The notes: generated by a model not told the origin, from the letters alone. 12,446 bases of DNA from an uncultured Collinsella sp. (GCA_902478935.1 CABSMV010000059.1:1-12446); one strand, 5' to 3'; shown: positions 5,860-12,446, numbered from the stretch's first letter. A program made the numbers and translations.

Positions 5860-5895
5860 CTGGTTACTACCAGATAACCAACCGAAGTGTATAAT
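5860..5895 (+). promoter_or_regulatory. Promoter and GntR-type operator of agaS
   Basis: CTGGT-TACT-ACCAG (5860-5873) is a perfect 5-4-5 inverted repeat of the GntR/HutC type. A consensus TATAAT follows at 5890-5895; the 17-base-spaced -35 position (5867-5872) falls inside the operator, so a bound repressor would block RNA polymerase. The 13-base core is identical to that at 1568-1580. The expected transcript start is near 5902. Confidence 0.75.
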
Positions 5896-5934
5896 TGCAC
5901 GTCAGAGGATTACTTCTAGAGAGAGGTATTAAAA

Positions 5935-7101
5935 ATGTTCGAGAAGAGTGTCGAGGAGCTCACCGAGCTCGGCGCCCAGATCACCACGGCCGAGATTGCT
6001 CAGCAGCCCGAGCTTTGGCGTGATACGCTCAACATCTATCGCGAGAACAAGGAGGCCATCGAGGCCTTCCTGGCCGAGGCTCGCGCTATGGGTGAGGGTC
6101 GTCTGTCCGTTGTCTTCACCGGTGCCGGTACGTCCGACTACGTTGGCGATACCTGCGCCCCGTACCTGCGTCACGCTGGCAACACTGATCTCTACGACTT
6201 TAAGCCCATCGCCACGACCGACATCGTGAGCGCCCCGCGCGACTTCCTGCGCGCCGAGGATCCCACGCTCGTGGTTTCCTTTGCCCGCTCTGGCAACAGC
6301 CCCGAGAGCCTTGCCGCCGTTGCCGTTGCCAAGGAGCTCGTCCACAACGTCAAGTTCCTCAACATCACCTGCGCTCCCGAGGGCAAGCTCGCCGTCGAGT
6401 CCGCCGATGATCCCAATGCGCTGACGCTGCTCATCCCGCGCGCCAACGACAAGGGCTTCGCCATGACCGGTTCCTACACCTGCATGACCCTGCTCTCCAC
6501 CCTTATTTTCGACATTGCCTCTGACGAGCAGAAGGCCGAGTGGGTCGAGACCATCGCCAAGATGGGCGAGGAGGTCATCTCCCGTGAGCCCGAGATCGCC
6601 GATTACCTGGCTGGCGACTTCAACCGCGTGACCTACTTGGGTTCTGGCTCCTTCGGTGGCCTTGCTCAGGAGAGCCAGCTCAAGATTCTCGAGCTCGCTC
6701 ACGGTCTGGTCGCTACTTCCTACGACACCTCCATGGGCTATCGTCACGGACCTAAGTCCTTCGTCGACGATAAGACGCTCGTCTTCGTGTTCGTCAACAA
6801 CGACGCCTACACCCGTCAGTACGACATCGACATCCTCAACGAGATCGGTGGCGACAAGATTGCTCAGCACACCGTTGCCGTTCAGCAGGATGGCGCTACC
6901 GTCTACGAGGGCGAGTCCTTCACCTTTAAGGGCTACGAGGCGCTTCCCGAGGGCTACCTTGCCCTGCCGTTCGTGATGTTTGCCCAGGCTATCAGCCTGC
7001 TCAACTCCGTGCGCGTGGGCAACACGCCCGATACGCCGAGCCCCACCGGCACGGTCAACCGCGTGGTCAAGGGTGTGACGATTCACCCCTTCACCGCTTA
7101 A
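5935..7101 (+). CDS. agaS: AgaS-type SIS-domain galactosamine-6-phosphate deaminase/isomerase
   Basis: This encodes 388 residues with two SIS (sugar isomerase) domains. AgaS proteins convert D-galactosamine-6-phosphate to tagatose-6-phosphate and ammonia. Visible motifs are VVFTGAGTSDYVGD (59-72) and SFARSGNSPES (115-125), which bind the sugar phosphate, GFAMTGSYTCM (174-184), and GYRHGPKS (268-275), a characteristic AgaS/GlmS-like segment. Length matches the family. GAGAGG lies 8 bases before the start. It has its own promoter with a GntR-type operator and its own terminator, so it is transcribed alone. This gene is the main argument for reading the locus as GalNAc/GalN use rather than mannose or GlcNAc use. 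Confidence 0.9.
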   Translation: MFEKSVEELTELGAQITTAEIAQQPELWRDTLNIYRENKEAIEAFLAEARAMGEGRLSVVFTGAGTSDYVGDTCAPYLRHAGNTDLYDFKPIATTDIVSAPRDFLRAEDPTLVVSFARSGNSPESLAAVAVAKELVHNVKFLNITCAPEGKLAVESADDPNALTLLIPRANDKGFAMTGSYTCMTLLSTLIFDIASDEQKAEWVETIAKMGEEVISREPEIADYLAGDFNRVTYLGSGSFGGLAQESQLKILELAHGLVATSYDTSMGYRHGPKSFVDDKTLVFVFVNNDAYTRQYDIDILNEIGGDKIAQHTVAVQQDGATVYEGESFTFKGYEALPEGYLALPFVMFAQAISLLNSVRVGNTPDTPSPTGTVNRVVKGVTIHPFTA

Positions 7102-7119
7102 TCGCGTCCCCCTGTAAGG

Positions 7120-7162
7120 GCGCCCGTCCGCTCATAACGGCGGGCGGGCGCTTTTTGTTTTT
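7120..7162 (+). terminator. Intrinsic terminator of agaS
   Basis: GCGCCCGTCCGC (7120-7131) pairs with GCGGGCGGGCGC (7140-7151) through 12 bp with one G-T pair, loop of 8 bases, followed by TTTTTGTTTTT. It is 18 bases after the agaS stop. Confidence 0.92.
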
Positions 7163-7219
7163 ACATGGACCGGGTATAAGCATTACCACAGTCAACTGCT
7201 TTAGAAGCAAGGAGTGCAT

Positions 7220-8389
7220 ATGAGCACGTACGCAATTAAGGCTGACAAGTTCTTCTTGCCGGCAGGCCCGCAACTGGGCGGCTATCTTATGGTCGAGGAT
7301 GGCGTTTTTGGCGCCTGGCAGGCCGACGAGCCCTCTTGCGAGATTAAGGACTACACGGGATCGTGGATCGCACCGGGTATGGTCGATACTCACATCCATG
7401 GCTTCTACAACCACTCAACTACCGATAACGATCCCGAGGGCATCGATATCAGCTCAACCGAGCTCGCCCGTCGCGGTACCACCAGCTGGCTGCCCACGAC
7501 GTTCACCGATGGCGTCGAACAGATCAAGGACGCCTGCGCTGCTATCGCCAAGGCGGACGAGGGCCGCGGCCCCGACTTCTGCGGTGCTCGCATTCAGGGC
7601 ATCTACCTGGAGGGCCCCTTCTTTACCATGAAGCACGTGGGCGCGCAGAACCCCGCTTATCTTATCGATCCCTCCGAGGAGGTCTTCGATCAGTGGCAGG
7701 AGGCTGCGGGCGGTCGCATCGTTAAGAGCGCCATGGCGGCCGAGCGCGACGGTGCCGCTGCTTATGCGGCTGCTCTGAACGCCAAGGGTGTGGTGACCAG
7801 CATCGGTCACTCCGACGCCACCTACGATGAGTGCATCGCCGCCATCAACGCCGGTGCCAGCTGCTTTACGCATACCTATAACGGCCAGCGCGGGCTGCAT
7901 CACCGTGAGCCCGGTGTCGTGGGCGCTGCCATGTCCACGCCCGAGACCTACGCCGAGATCATCTGTGACGGCAAGCACGTAAACCCTGCCGCCATCAAGG
8001 CGCTGCTACAGGCAAAGGGCTGGCAGCACACGGTGCTCATCACCGACTGCCTGGGTTGCGGCGGCATGCCCGAGGGCAGCTACACCAGTGGCGGCATGGA
8101 CGTCATCATGAAGGACAACCTGTGCTGGCTCGCCGACGGCAAGAGCATTGCCGGCTCGGTGCTCACGCTTGCCCAGGGCGTCAAGAACATCGTCGACTGG
8201 GGCATCGCCAGCGCCGATATCGCCATTCGCATGGCAACCGAGGTGCCGGCACGCTCCGCGCACATCGAGGGTAAGTGCGGCAGCATCATGCCGGGTCGCG
8301 ACGCCGACTTTGTCGTGTTCGACCATGATCTCACCCTCGTCGAGACGTATGTTGGCGGCCAGAGCGTCGGCAACGCCTTTACCGAGTAA
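7220..8389 (+). CDS. nagA: N-acetylgalactosamine/glucosamine-6-phosphate deacetylase (AgaA/NagA)
   Basis: This encodes a 389-residue metal-dependent amidohydrolase that removes acetate from a hexosamine-6-phosphate; next to agaS the substrate is most likely GalNAc-6-P. Visible sites are the HxH pair in VDTHIHG (His58, His60), the metal ligand Glu131 in YLEGPF, His197 in IGHSDATYDE, His218 in THTYNGQRGLHHREPG, and the catalytic Asp276 in ITDCLGCGG; the numbering is close to that of E. coli NagA (131, 195, 216, 273). A GTG at 7214 is in frame but lies in the ribosome site AAGGAG, so ATG 7220 is chosen. A TATAAG at 7175 could be a -10. The last 39 codons recur in decayed form at 11133-11249. Confidence 0.9.
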   Translation: MSTYAIKADKFFLPAGPQLGGYLMVEDGVFGAWQADEPSCEIKDYTGSWIAPGMVDTHIHGFYNHSTTDNDPEGIDISSTELARRGTTSWLPTTFTDGVEQIKDACAAIAKADEGRGPDFCGARIQGIYLEGPFFTMKHVGAQNPAYLIDPSEEVFDQWQEAAGGRIVKSAMAAERDGAAAYAAALNAKGVVTSIGHSDATYDECIAAINAGASCFTHTYNGQRGLHHREPGVVGAAMSTPETYAEIICDGKHVNPAAIKALLQAKGWQHTVLITDCLGCGGMPEGSYTSGGMDVIMKDNLCWLADGKSIAGSVLTLAQGVKNIVDWGIASADIAIRMATEVPARSAHIEGKCGSIMPGRDADFVVFDHDLTLVETYVGGQSVGNAFTE

Positions 8390-8395
8390 CGATAG

Positions 8396-8433
8396 AAAAA
8401 GACGGCGGGCCCGAATCTGCTCGGACCCGCCGT
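8396..8433 (-). terminator. Terminator of the flavodoxin gene, possibly bidirectional
   Basis: ACGGCGGG and CCGA (8402-8414) pair with TCGG and CCCGCCGT (8421-8433) with one mismatch. On the minus strand the stem is followed by TCTTTTTC, fitting the minus-strand flavodoxin gene. On the plus strand it follows nagA but lacks a T-run, so it would stop nagA transcripts only weakly. Confidence 0.8.
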
Positions 8434-8464
8434 ATGGGTTAAACGCTCAAAAGCACCTTCACAG

Positions 8465-9049
8465 TTACAGTTTGTTGGCGATCTTCTTTGCCGTGCGCTT
8501 AACGCCGGCCACCAGACCTCCTGCAGGATGCTCCTTCTCGTATGCTAGGCGCTTCTCACGCTTGACGTACTCCTCGACGATGATATCGCCATATTCGTCT
8601 TCGATCTTGTCGAAGAAGTCGACGGCGCCCTTAATTTCCTCAGCGGTCGGGTGTCCCTTTTGGACACCGCCGGCGAGTTTGAACGGCCCCCACGTATCAA
8701 AGCCGGGGCAGCCGTAGACACCCATAAAGATGGCCTGCCTCATGCGGCAGATGCCATCGATATCCTTGCCGTACCACTTGTTTTTGCCACCGTAGGTCAT
8801 AAGGCCAAACACCTTGTCCTGCGGCTGCAGCACGTTCGTGAGCACGCGTGCCATGTCCTTGTCGATCTCGGAGTAATAGATGCCCGTGGCGACACCGATC
8901 AGATGATATTCGTGCAGGTTGGGATACTCGTTTTTACCGAGCGCCTTGACGTCGAGGGTATCGATCTCGGGGTGTGCCTCGACGATGGCGTCCACGAGCT
9001 TTTTCGTATTGCCGTGGTGGCGTGAGGCATAAAGGATGATGGTTCGCAT
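8465..9049 (-). CDS. Flavodoxin-family protein
   Basis: This encodes 194 residues. The N-terminus IILYASRHHGNTKKLVDAI (4-22) is the strand-loop-helix of a flavodoxin with the FMN phosphate loop SRHHGNT. GVATGIYYSEIDKDM and the region KVFGLMTYGG (79-88) fit the later FMN-contacting loops. The C-terminal third (about 150-194) is highly charged and helical and goes beyond the core fold. Cys101 and Cys114 are possible redox or metal residues. Upstream in-frame ATGs exist as far as 9208, but the flavodoxin fold starts at 9049 and AAAGG precedes it by 8 bases. The gene interrupts the sugar genes on the opposite strand; no link with the pathway is visible, and the redox partner is unknown. Confidence 0.8.
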   Translation of the reverse strand: MRTIILYASRHHGNTKKLVDAIVEAHPEIDTLDVKALGKNEYPNLHEYHLIGVATGIYYSEIDKDMARVLTNVLQPQDKVFGLMTYGGKNKWYGKDIDGICRMRQAIFMGVYGCPGFDTWGPFKLAGGVQKGHPTAEEIKGAVDFFDKIEDEYGDIIVEEYVKREKRLAYEKEHPAGGLVAGVKRTAKKIANKL

Positions 9050-9207
9050 AAGAAGGCCTTTCAGCTGTAATTGCATCAATGTCTGTATGGTACCCCGTTG
9101 CATGGCTGGGATACCGGACGCATCGATGAACGTGCGGGTTTGTCCTTTGGTCAGGGCCGAGACGGGTTCTTGCGAGCAAAAAAAGCAGTTGTTCGAAAGG
9201 ATGGGCA

Positions 9208-10089
9208 ATGGAATACGCTCTCTCCAATGATTCGATTTCTATTAAGGTGTCCACGGCTGGTGGTTCGTTTACCTCGATTGAGGCCGGAGGTCGCGAGTAC
9301 TTGTGGCAGGGCGATCCCGCAGTGTGGTCCGGTCAGGCGCCGGTCTGCTTTCCGATTTGCGGAGGCTTACGCGACAACAGCGCCATGACGTTTGCCGGGC
9401 ATCATGTAAAGCTCGCTCGCCACGGGTTTGCGCGCAAACAGGAGTGGAAGCTGCTGAGCCAAGACGAGAACGAGCTGGCGATGTGCCTGGCTTCGGAGGA
9501 TAACGCCGCGCTGCTGAGCGATTATCCGTACCCGTTTAAGCTTGTCGCTCGTTATACGCTTGAGGGGGATGCCGTTCGCGTCTCCTATGAGGTGACCAAC
9601 GAGGGTACCGAGGACATGCCGTTCTTTATCGGCGGTCATCCCGGCTTTAGGTGTCCGCTCGATGAGGGCGAGGCCTATACGGACTACGAGTTGCGCTTTG
9701 AGAAAGACGAGGCTGCGGAGCTTTGCACCGCTGTCCCTTCGACTGGCTTGATTGACGTGGCAAACCGCTCCAAGAACCCCATGGTGGGAAAGACGCTGCC
9801 TCTGTCACATGAGCTCTTCGATTTTGCGGAGACCATCTTTGACGTGCTCGAGAGCCGTCAGGTCACGCTTTCCAAAAAGGGCGAGGACAAGGGCGTCCGC
9901 CTGAGCTTTGAGGGCTTCCCATATCTCATTGTGTGGAGCAAGCCCGAGGGCGATTTTGTGGCGGTTGAGCCTTGGGGCGGTCTTTCGACCTGTTCCGATG
10001 AGGACGATGTGCTTGAGCATAAGCGCGGCTGCCTTGTCGCCAAGCCCAAGGAGACCGTCGTTCGCTCGTTCACGATTGAGATTCTGTAA
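9208..10089 (+). CDS. lacX: Aldose 1-epimerase family protein (LacX-like)
   Basis: This encodes 293 residues of the galactose-mutarotase fold, which interconverts alpha and beta anomers of sugars or acts on related sugar phosphates. Visible catalytic features are His72 in ARHGFARKQEW, His144 in IGGHPGFRCPL and the general base Glu254 in VAVEPWGG. The protein resembles LacX, the epimerase-like protein of lactococcal tagatose-6-phosphate operons, more than long GalM enzymes, and it lies next to a LacC-like kinase, which supports that reading. AAAGG lies 7 bases upstream of the start. The next gene begins 59 bases after the stop with no terminator between, so the two are probably co-transcribed. 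Confidence 0.85.
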   Translation: MEYALSNDSISIKVSTAGGSFTSIEAGGREYLWQGDPAVWSGQAPVCFPICGGLRDNSAMTFAGHHVKLARHGFARKQEWKLLSQDENELAMCLASEDNAALLSDYPYPFKLVARYTLEGDAVRVSYEVTNEGTEDMPFFIGGHPGFRCPLDEGEAYTDYELRFEKDEAAELCTAVPSTGLIDVANRSKNPMVGKTLPLSHELFDFAETIFDVLESRQVTLSKKGEDKGVRLSFEGFPYLIVWSKPEGDFVAVEPWGGLSTCSDEDDVLEHKRGCLVAKPKETVVRSFTIEIL

Positions 10090-10148
10090 TTCCGTTTTGT
10101 CGACTCGTATCGCGAGGCACAAGGAGCCTGCGAGATAAGGAGCTAAAA

Positions 10149-11084
10149 ATGATCCTCACCGTTACGATGAACCCGTCTGTCGATACGCGCTATCAGCTCG
10201 ATGAGCTCGTCATCGACGACGTCAACCGTGTGACGCCCGAAAAGACCGCCGGCGGCAAGGGCCTTAACGTAGCCCGCGTCCTTGGTCAGTTGGGCGACGA
10301 TGTTGTGGCAACCGGCCTGCTTGGTGGCCATATGGGCGCCTATATGGCCGAGCTCATGGATGCCAACGGCATTAAGAATGATTTTGTACCCATCAAGGGC
10401 GAGACTCGTATTTGCCTCAACATCCTCCACGCCGGCAACCAGACCGAGCTGCTCGAGAGCGGCCCGACGATTGCCCCCGAGGAGCTCGATGCCTTTACCG
10501 CCAAGTTTACTGAGCTTGCGGGCAAGGCCGCTGTCGTTACCATCTCGGGTTCGCTACCCCGCGGTGTCGAGGCAGACTACTATGCCAAGATCACGGGCAT
10601 TGCCGAGAACGCCGGTGCCAAGGTGCTGCTCGATACCTCGGGTGCTTCGCTCGAGGCCGCCCTTAAGTCCGAAATTAAGCCCGAGCTGGTCAAGCCTAAC
10701 CTGACCGAGATCAACGGCCTTCTGGGCACGAGCTTTACTACCGACGATGTGGACGAGCTCCGCGCCGCGCTCGCCTCTGATGCCCGCTTCTCCGATATCC
10801 CCTGGGTCATCGTGTCCATGGGCGCTGCCGGCTCCGTTGGCTTCCACAATGGCCGTGCGTTCCGCGCAAAGACGCCCGATATCCCTGCCGTTAACGCCAC
10901 GGGCTCTGGTGACTCCACTATCGCTGGCTTCGCGCATGCCATTGCTGCTGGCGCAGACGACGAGACGGTGCTGCGTACCGCCAACACCTGCGGCAAGCTC
11001 AATGCCATGGATCCCATGACTGGCCATCTGGTCATGGACCGTTGGGACGAGGTCTACAACGGCGTTGTCGTGACCGAGCTGTAA
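10149..11084 (+). CDS. lacC: PfkB-family kinase, probably tagatose-6-phosphate kinase (LacC-like)
   Basis: This encodes 311 residues of a ribokinase-fold (PfkB) sugar-phosphate kinase. MILTVTMNPSVD at the N-terminus and TAGGKGLNVARVLGQLG (33-49) are typical of the LacC/FruK branch. NATGSGDSTIAGF contains the catalytic base Asp255 and the anion hole. In this context the likely reaction is tagatose-6-P plus ATP to tagatose-1,6-bisphosphate. AAGGAG lies 7 bases before the start. The alternative is fructose-1-phosphate kinase (FruK), but no fru PTS is near and agaS is. The tagatose-bisphosphate aldolase expected next is absent; instead a nagA remnant follows. Confidence 0.85.
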   Translation: MILTVTMNPSVDTRYQLDELVIDDVNRVTPEKTAGGKGLNVARVLGQLGDDVVATGLLGGHMGAYMAELMDANGIKNDFVPIKGETRICLNILHAGNQTELLESGPTIAPEELDAFTAKFTELAGKAAVVTISGSLPRGVEADYYAKITGIAENAGAKVLLDTSGASLEAALKSEIKPELVKPNLTEINGLLGTSFTTDDVDELRAALASDARFSDIPWVIVSMGAAGSVGFHNGRAFRAKTPDIPAVNATGSGDSTIAGFAHAIAAGADDETVLRTANTCGKLNAMDPMTGHLVMDRWDEVYNGVVVTEL

Positions 11085-11108
11085 GGGCTTGGGCGTCGGC
11101 CCCGGCAT

Positions 11109-11249
11109 CGCTTGCTAGCTCCTGTCGACGATAAGTGCAGTAGCATTATGCCGAGGCGCGACGCCGACTTTGTCGTGTTCAATCCCGACCTTACCCTGGT
11201 CGAGGCGTATGTGGGCGGCAACAGCGTCGGCAATGCGTTTGCCGAGTAG
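11109..11249 (+). pseudogene. Decayed C-terminal remnant of a second nagA/agaA gene
   Basis: The frame ending at the TAG 11247-11249 encodes DKCSSIMPRRDADFVVF and then NPDLTLVEAYVGGNSVGNAFAE. This aligns without gaps to the last 39 residues of the intact deacetylase (to 8389) at 31 of 39 positions. Matching fades upstream of about 11127, and the rest of the gene is missing. Two glycines of the conserved GSIMPGRDAD turn are changed to Ser and Arg, as expected without selection. It has no ribosome site and a start only at an internal ATG (11148). It lies in the same frame as the kinase gene but after that gene's TAA. It marks a deletion or a recombination between deacetylase copies. Confidence 0.8.
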
Positions 11250-11281
11250 CCGCCAAAGAAACGATCCGAGAGGGGATTTAG

Positions 11282-11755
11282 ATGATTTACGGTGCATTGG
11301 GCGATATCGAGGAGTACCGTGGAATGCTCAAGGGCCTCGACGTGCTGATCGATTGGCTCGAGGAGAACGATCCGGCGAAGCTCGAGGTCGGCAGCCATCC
11401 GATTCTGGGCGACAAGGTCTTTGCGAACGTCATGGCTCCCACGACGCGTCCCGAGGCAGAAGCTCACTACGAGACGCATCGGCGCTATCACGACCTGCAG
11501 ATCGACGTCGAGGGCCGCGAGGCCTTTAAGGTTGCCACGGGCAGCCTGACGCTGGTCCAGGAGTTTGACGAGAAGGACGACTACGATCTGGTCGATTCCG
11601 ACGCCTCGATCGCCGGCGATCTTGCTGACGATAAGTTTGCGCTGTTCGTTGCCGGCGAGCCTCACATGCCCACGCTCGAGTTCCCGGGCGATGGGGCGCA
11701 GCCGGTCAAGAAGATCTGCTTTAAGCTGCTTGCAGACGCTTACTGGGAGGAGTAA
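11282..11755 (+). CDS. YhcH/YjgK/YiaL-family protein (DUF386)
   Basis: This encodes 157 residues of the cupin-like YhcH/YjgK/YiaL family, which includes the EbgC subunit and proteins in sialic-acid and aldose operons thought to handle sugar anomers or isomers. The family pattern is clear: YGALGDIEEY at the N-terminus, ETHRRYHDLQIDVEG (64-78) with candidate metal ligands Glu64, His66, His70, then FVAGEPHMP (122-130) with His128, and a KKICFK strand near the end. GAGAGGGG stands 6-7 bases before the start. It is the last gene of the run starting at 9208, followed by a terminator. The specific substrate is not known; a role in handling amino-sugar or tagatose phosphates is inference. Confidence 0.88.
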   Translation: MIYGALGDIEEYRGMLKGLDVLIDWLEENDPAKLEVGSHPILGDKVFANVMAPTTRPEAEAHYETHRRYHDLQIDVEGREAFKVATGSLTLVQEFDEKDDYDLVDSDASIAGDLADDKFALFVAGEPHMPTLEFPGDGAQPVKKICFKLLADAYWEE

Positions 11756-11815
11756 CGAGCCGCTCGGCTGAGCTGTTCGTTTTGCGAGCGTTATCCCTTG
11801 GAGGAACGCGCTTGG

Positions 11816-11872
11816 GCCCCGCTGATCGCGGTTCCTTTGGGGATTGCGGTTGGCGGGGCTTTCTGTTTTTGA
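11816..11872 (+). terminator. Terminator after the YhcH-family gene
   Basis: GCCCCGC (11816-11822) pairs with GCGGGGC (11853-11859), followed by TTTCTGTTTTT. The 30-base interior can fold further. It is the only clear terminator for the plus-strand run that starts at 9208. Confidence 0.75.
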
Positions 11873-11932
11873 GTAGGGGAGTTGAGGCCGTTACGATACG
11901 TGGATTGGCACGCACGCACTCAAAATCGGCAA

Positions 11933-11955
11933 CAAAAAAGCCGCCCGAAGGCGGC
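11933..11955 (-). terminator. Terminator of the tRNA-Thr gene
   Basis: On the minus strand GCCGCC, loop TTCG, GGCGGC (11955-11940) is followed by TTTTTT (11939-11934). The UUCG loop is especially stable. It is 12 bases beyond the 3' CCA of the tRNA. Confidence 0.92.
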
Positions 11956-11967
11956 TATCTTGTGCAA

Positions 11968-12043
11968 TGGAGCCAGCGACCGGGCTCGAACCGGTGACCC
12001 CCGCTTTACGAGAGCGGTGCTCTACCAACTGAGCTACGCTGGC
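11968..12043 (-). tRNA. tRNA-Thr (anticodon CGU)
   Basis: Read on the minus strand this 76-base sequence begins GCCAGCG, which pairs with CGCTGGC at the 3' side, followed by discriminator T and an encoded CCA. The D arm region reads GCTCAGTTGGTAGAGC, the anticodon stem CCGCT/AGCGG encloses the loop CTCGTAA with anticodon CGT, and the T loop reads GGTTCGAGCC. The anticodon CGU decodes the threonine codon ACG. Confidence 0.95.
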
Positions 12044-12200
12044 GGCCATGTGATGGCGCAACTGAGGCGTCAACGGCTGTCTATGATACGGGACATCGCA
12101 AATCCGCGCAAGTGTTCTGACGGCTTTTCTCACTTTAAATGCACTAATATTGGAGACGCGATGTCTTGCTCTTACGGGTCTCAAACAGAATGGGGCAGCG

Positions 12201-12411
12201 ATGACTCAACCCAAGATTCTTCTCGCACGCATCGACGACCGTTTCATTTACGGACAAGACGTTGAGCTGTGGAACGAAGCCGTGGGTTCCAACCTTGTCC
12301 TAATCGTCAACGATGAGATCGCGGCAGATTCGCGCCAATGGGCACCCATGAGGGTGGCGGCGCCAGAAGGCGTTTGGACGCGGTTTTTCTCGGTGCAAAG
12401 GACCATCGACG
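12201..12411 (+). CDS. Partial second PTS IIB-like protein lacking the active-site histidine
   Basis: The first 70 codons of a mannose-family IIB gene are present before the contig ends in adapter sequence. The protein aligns without gaps to the IIB encoded at 2458, with 36 of 70 residues identical, including RID.R, GQ, WN, GSNL and RFFS.Q.TID. The position of the phosphorylated His17 is Tyr (codon TAC, 12249-12251) in RIDDRFIYGQD, and the following conserved Val20 is Asp. Such a protein could not carry phosphate in the normal way. The ribosome site is weak (GGGG, 6 bases before the start), and no clear GntR-type operator precedes it. It may begin a second PTS cluster, be a regulatory paralogue, or be decaying. 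Confidence 0.8.
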
Positions 12412-12446
12412 CTGTCTCTTATACACATCTCCGAGCCCACGAGACT
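12412..12446. other. Illumina Nextera adapter at the end of the contig (not genomic)
   Basis: The last 35 bases contain the 19-base Tn5 mosaic end CTGTCTCTTATACACATCT (12412-12430), followed directly by the Nextera read-2 tail CCGAGCCCACGAGAC (12431-12445). The last T would be the first index base. This is untrimmed library adapter. The reading frame of the partial IIB gene continues through it artificially, so residues after codon 70 should be ignored. Confidence 0.97.

Noticed and set aside
5929..7086. A 385-codon open frame on the minus strand opposite agaS
   Set aside because: It is a mirror of the agaS frame, with low-complexity Gly/Val/Asp/His composition. The sense strand has clear SIS motifs, a promoter and a terminator.
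11082..11249. The kinase and the nagA tail as one protein by stop-codon readthrough, since they share a frame without further stops
   Set aside because: The kinase ends at its usual length with TAA, and the intervening codons are not conserved-looking. The shared frame is one chance in three, and a decayed remnant explains the similarity better.
11968..12043. The tRNA gene as an integration site of a mobile element
   Set aside because: No integrase gene and no repeat of the tRNA 3' end are present within the window.
12161..12265. A frame starting at ATG 12161 that overlaps the partial IIB gene
   Set aside because: It belongs to a longer frame running across the tRNA, ends at 12265 and has no family resemblance, whereas the frame from 12201 is plainly IIB.
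1..12446. CRISPR arrays, insertion sequences or phage genes
   Set aside because: I found no regularly spaced direct repeats, transposase-like frames or terminal inverted repeats. The Tn5 mosaic end at 12412 is library adapter, not a resident transposon.

Overview
This window looks like a carbohydrate-utilisation region of a gut-type, moderately GC-rich bacterium. The overall style (strong AAAGGAGG-type ribosome sites, GC-biased third positions, the protein sequences themselves) suggests Collinsella or a close relative in the Coriobacteriia. That taxonomic call is recognition-based inference, not a computed result.

Layout. (1) 10-994, minus strand: a two-gene unit encoding a DUF2975-like four-helix membrane protein and, 9 bases downstream, a 79-residue XRE/Cro-type DNA-binding protein, closed by a perfect hairpin terminator. 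(2) 995-1696: a long divergent intergenic region with no gene, packed with operator-like symmetry: three cre-like (LacI/CcpA family) sites, several inverted repeats, GntR half-sites, an extended -10 promoter, a GntR-type operator and a leader hairpin over the ribosome site. (3) 1697-4903: a mannose-family PTS operon (IIA, a YajC-like protein, IIB, IIC, IID), best read as an N-acetylgalactosamine-type (Aga) transporter, ended by a terminator. (4) 5089-5820: a GntR/HutC-type regulator. (5) 5935-8389: AgaS-type sugar-phosphate deaminase/isomerase and NagA/AgaA-type deacetylase, each with its own start signals. (6) 8465-9049, minus: a flavodoxin-like protein. (7) 9208-11755: an aldose-1-epimerase (LacX-like), a PfkB kinase resembling tagatose-6-phosphate kinase (LacC), a decayed C-terminal remnant of a second deacetylase gene, and a YhcH/YjgK/YiaL-family protein. 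(8) 11933-12043, minus: tRNA-Thr(CGU) with a terminator. (9) 12201-12411: the first 70 codons of a second PTS IIB gene whose phosphorylatable histidine is replaced by tyrosine. (10) 12412-12446: Illumina Nextera adapter sequence, not genome.

How the genes fit together (inference from families): GalNAc is imported and phosphorylated by the PTS to GalNAc-6-P, deacetylated by NagA/AgaA to GalN-6-P, converted by AgaS to tagatose-6-P plus ammonia, and phosphorylated by the LacC-like kinase to tagatose-1,6-bisphosphate. The final aldolase is not in this window. The GntR regulator probably controls at least two promoters, because the same 13-base word TGGTTACTACCAG stands upstream of both the PTS operon and agaS. 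Likely substrates in a gut setting are mucin O-glycans or other GalNAc-containing polymers, but no glycosidase is present here to show that.

The most noteworthy items are the tyrosine-substituted IIB protein, the decayed nagA tail between the kinase and YhcH genes, the PTS leader whose 8-bp hairpin covers the Shine-Dalgarno, the unusual acidic insert in IID, the dense repeat/operator array upstream of the PTS operon, and the sequencing adapter at the right end.
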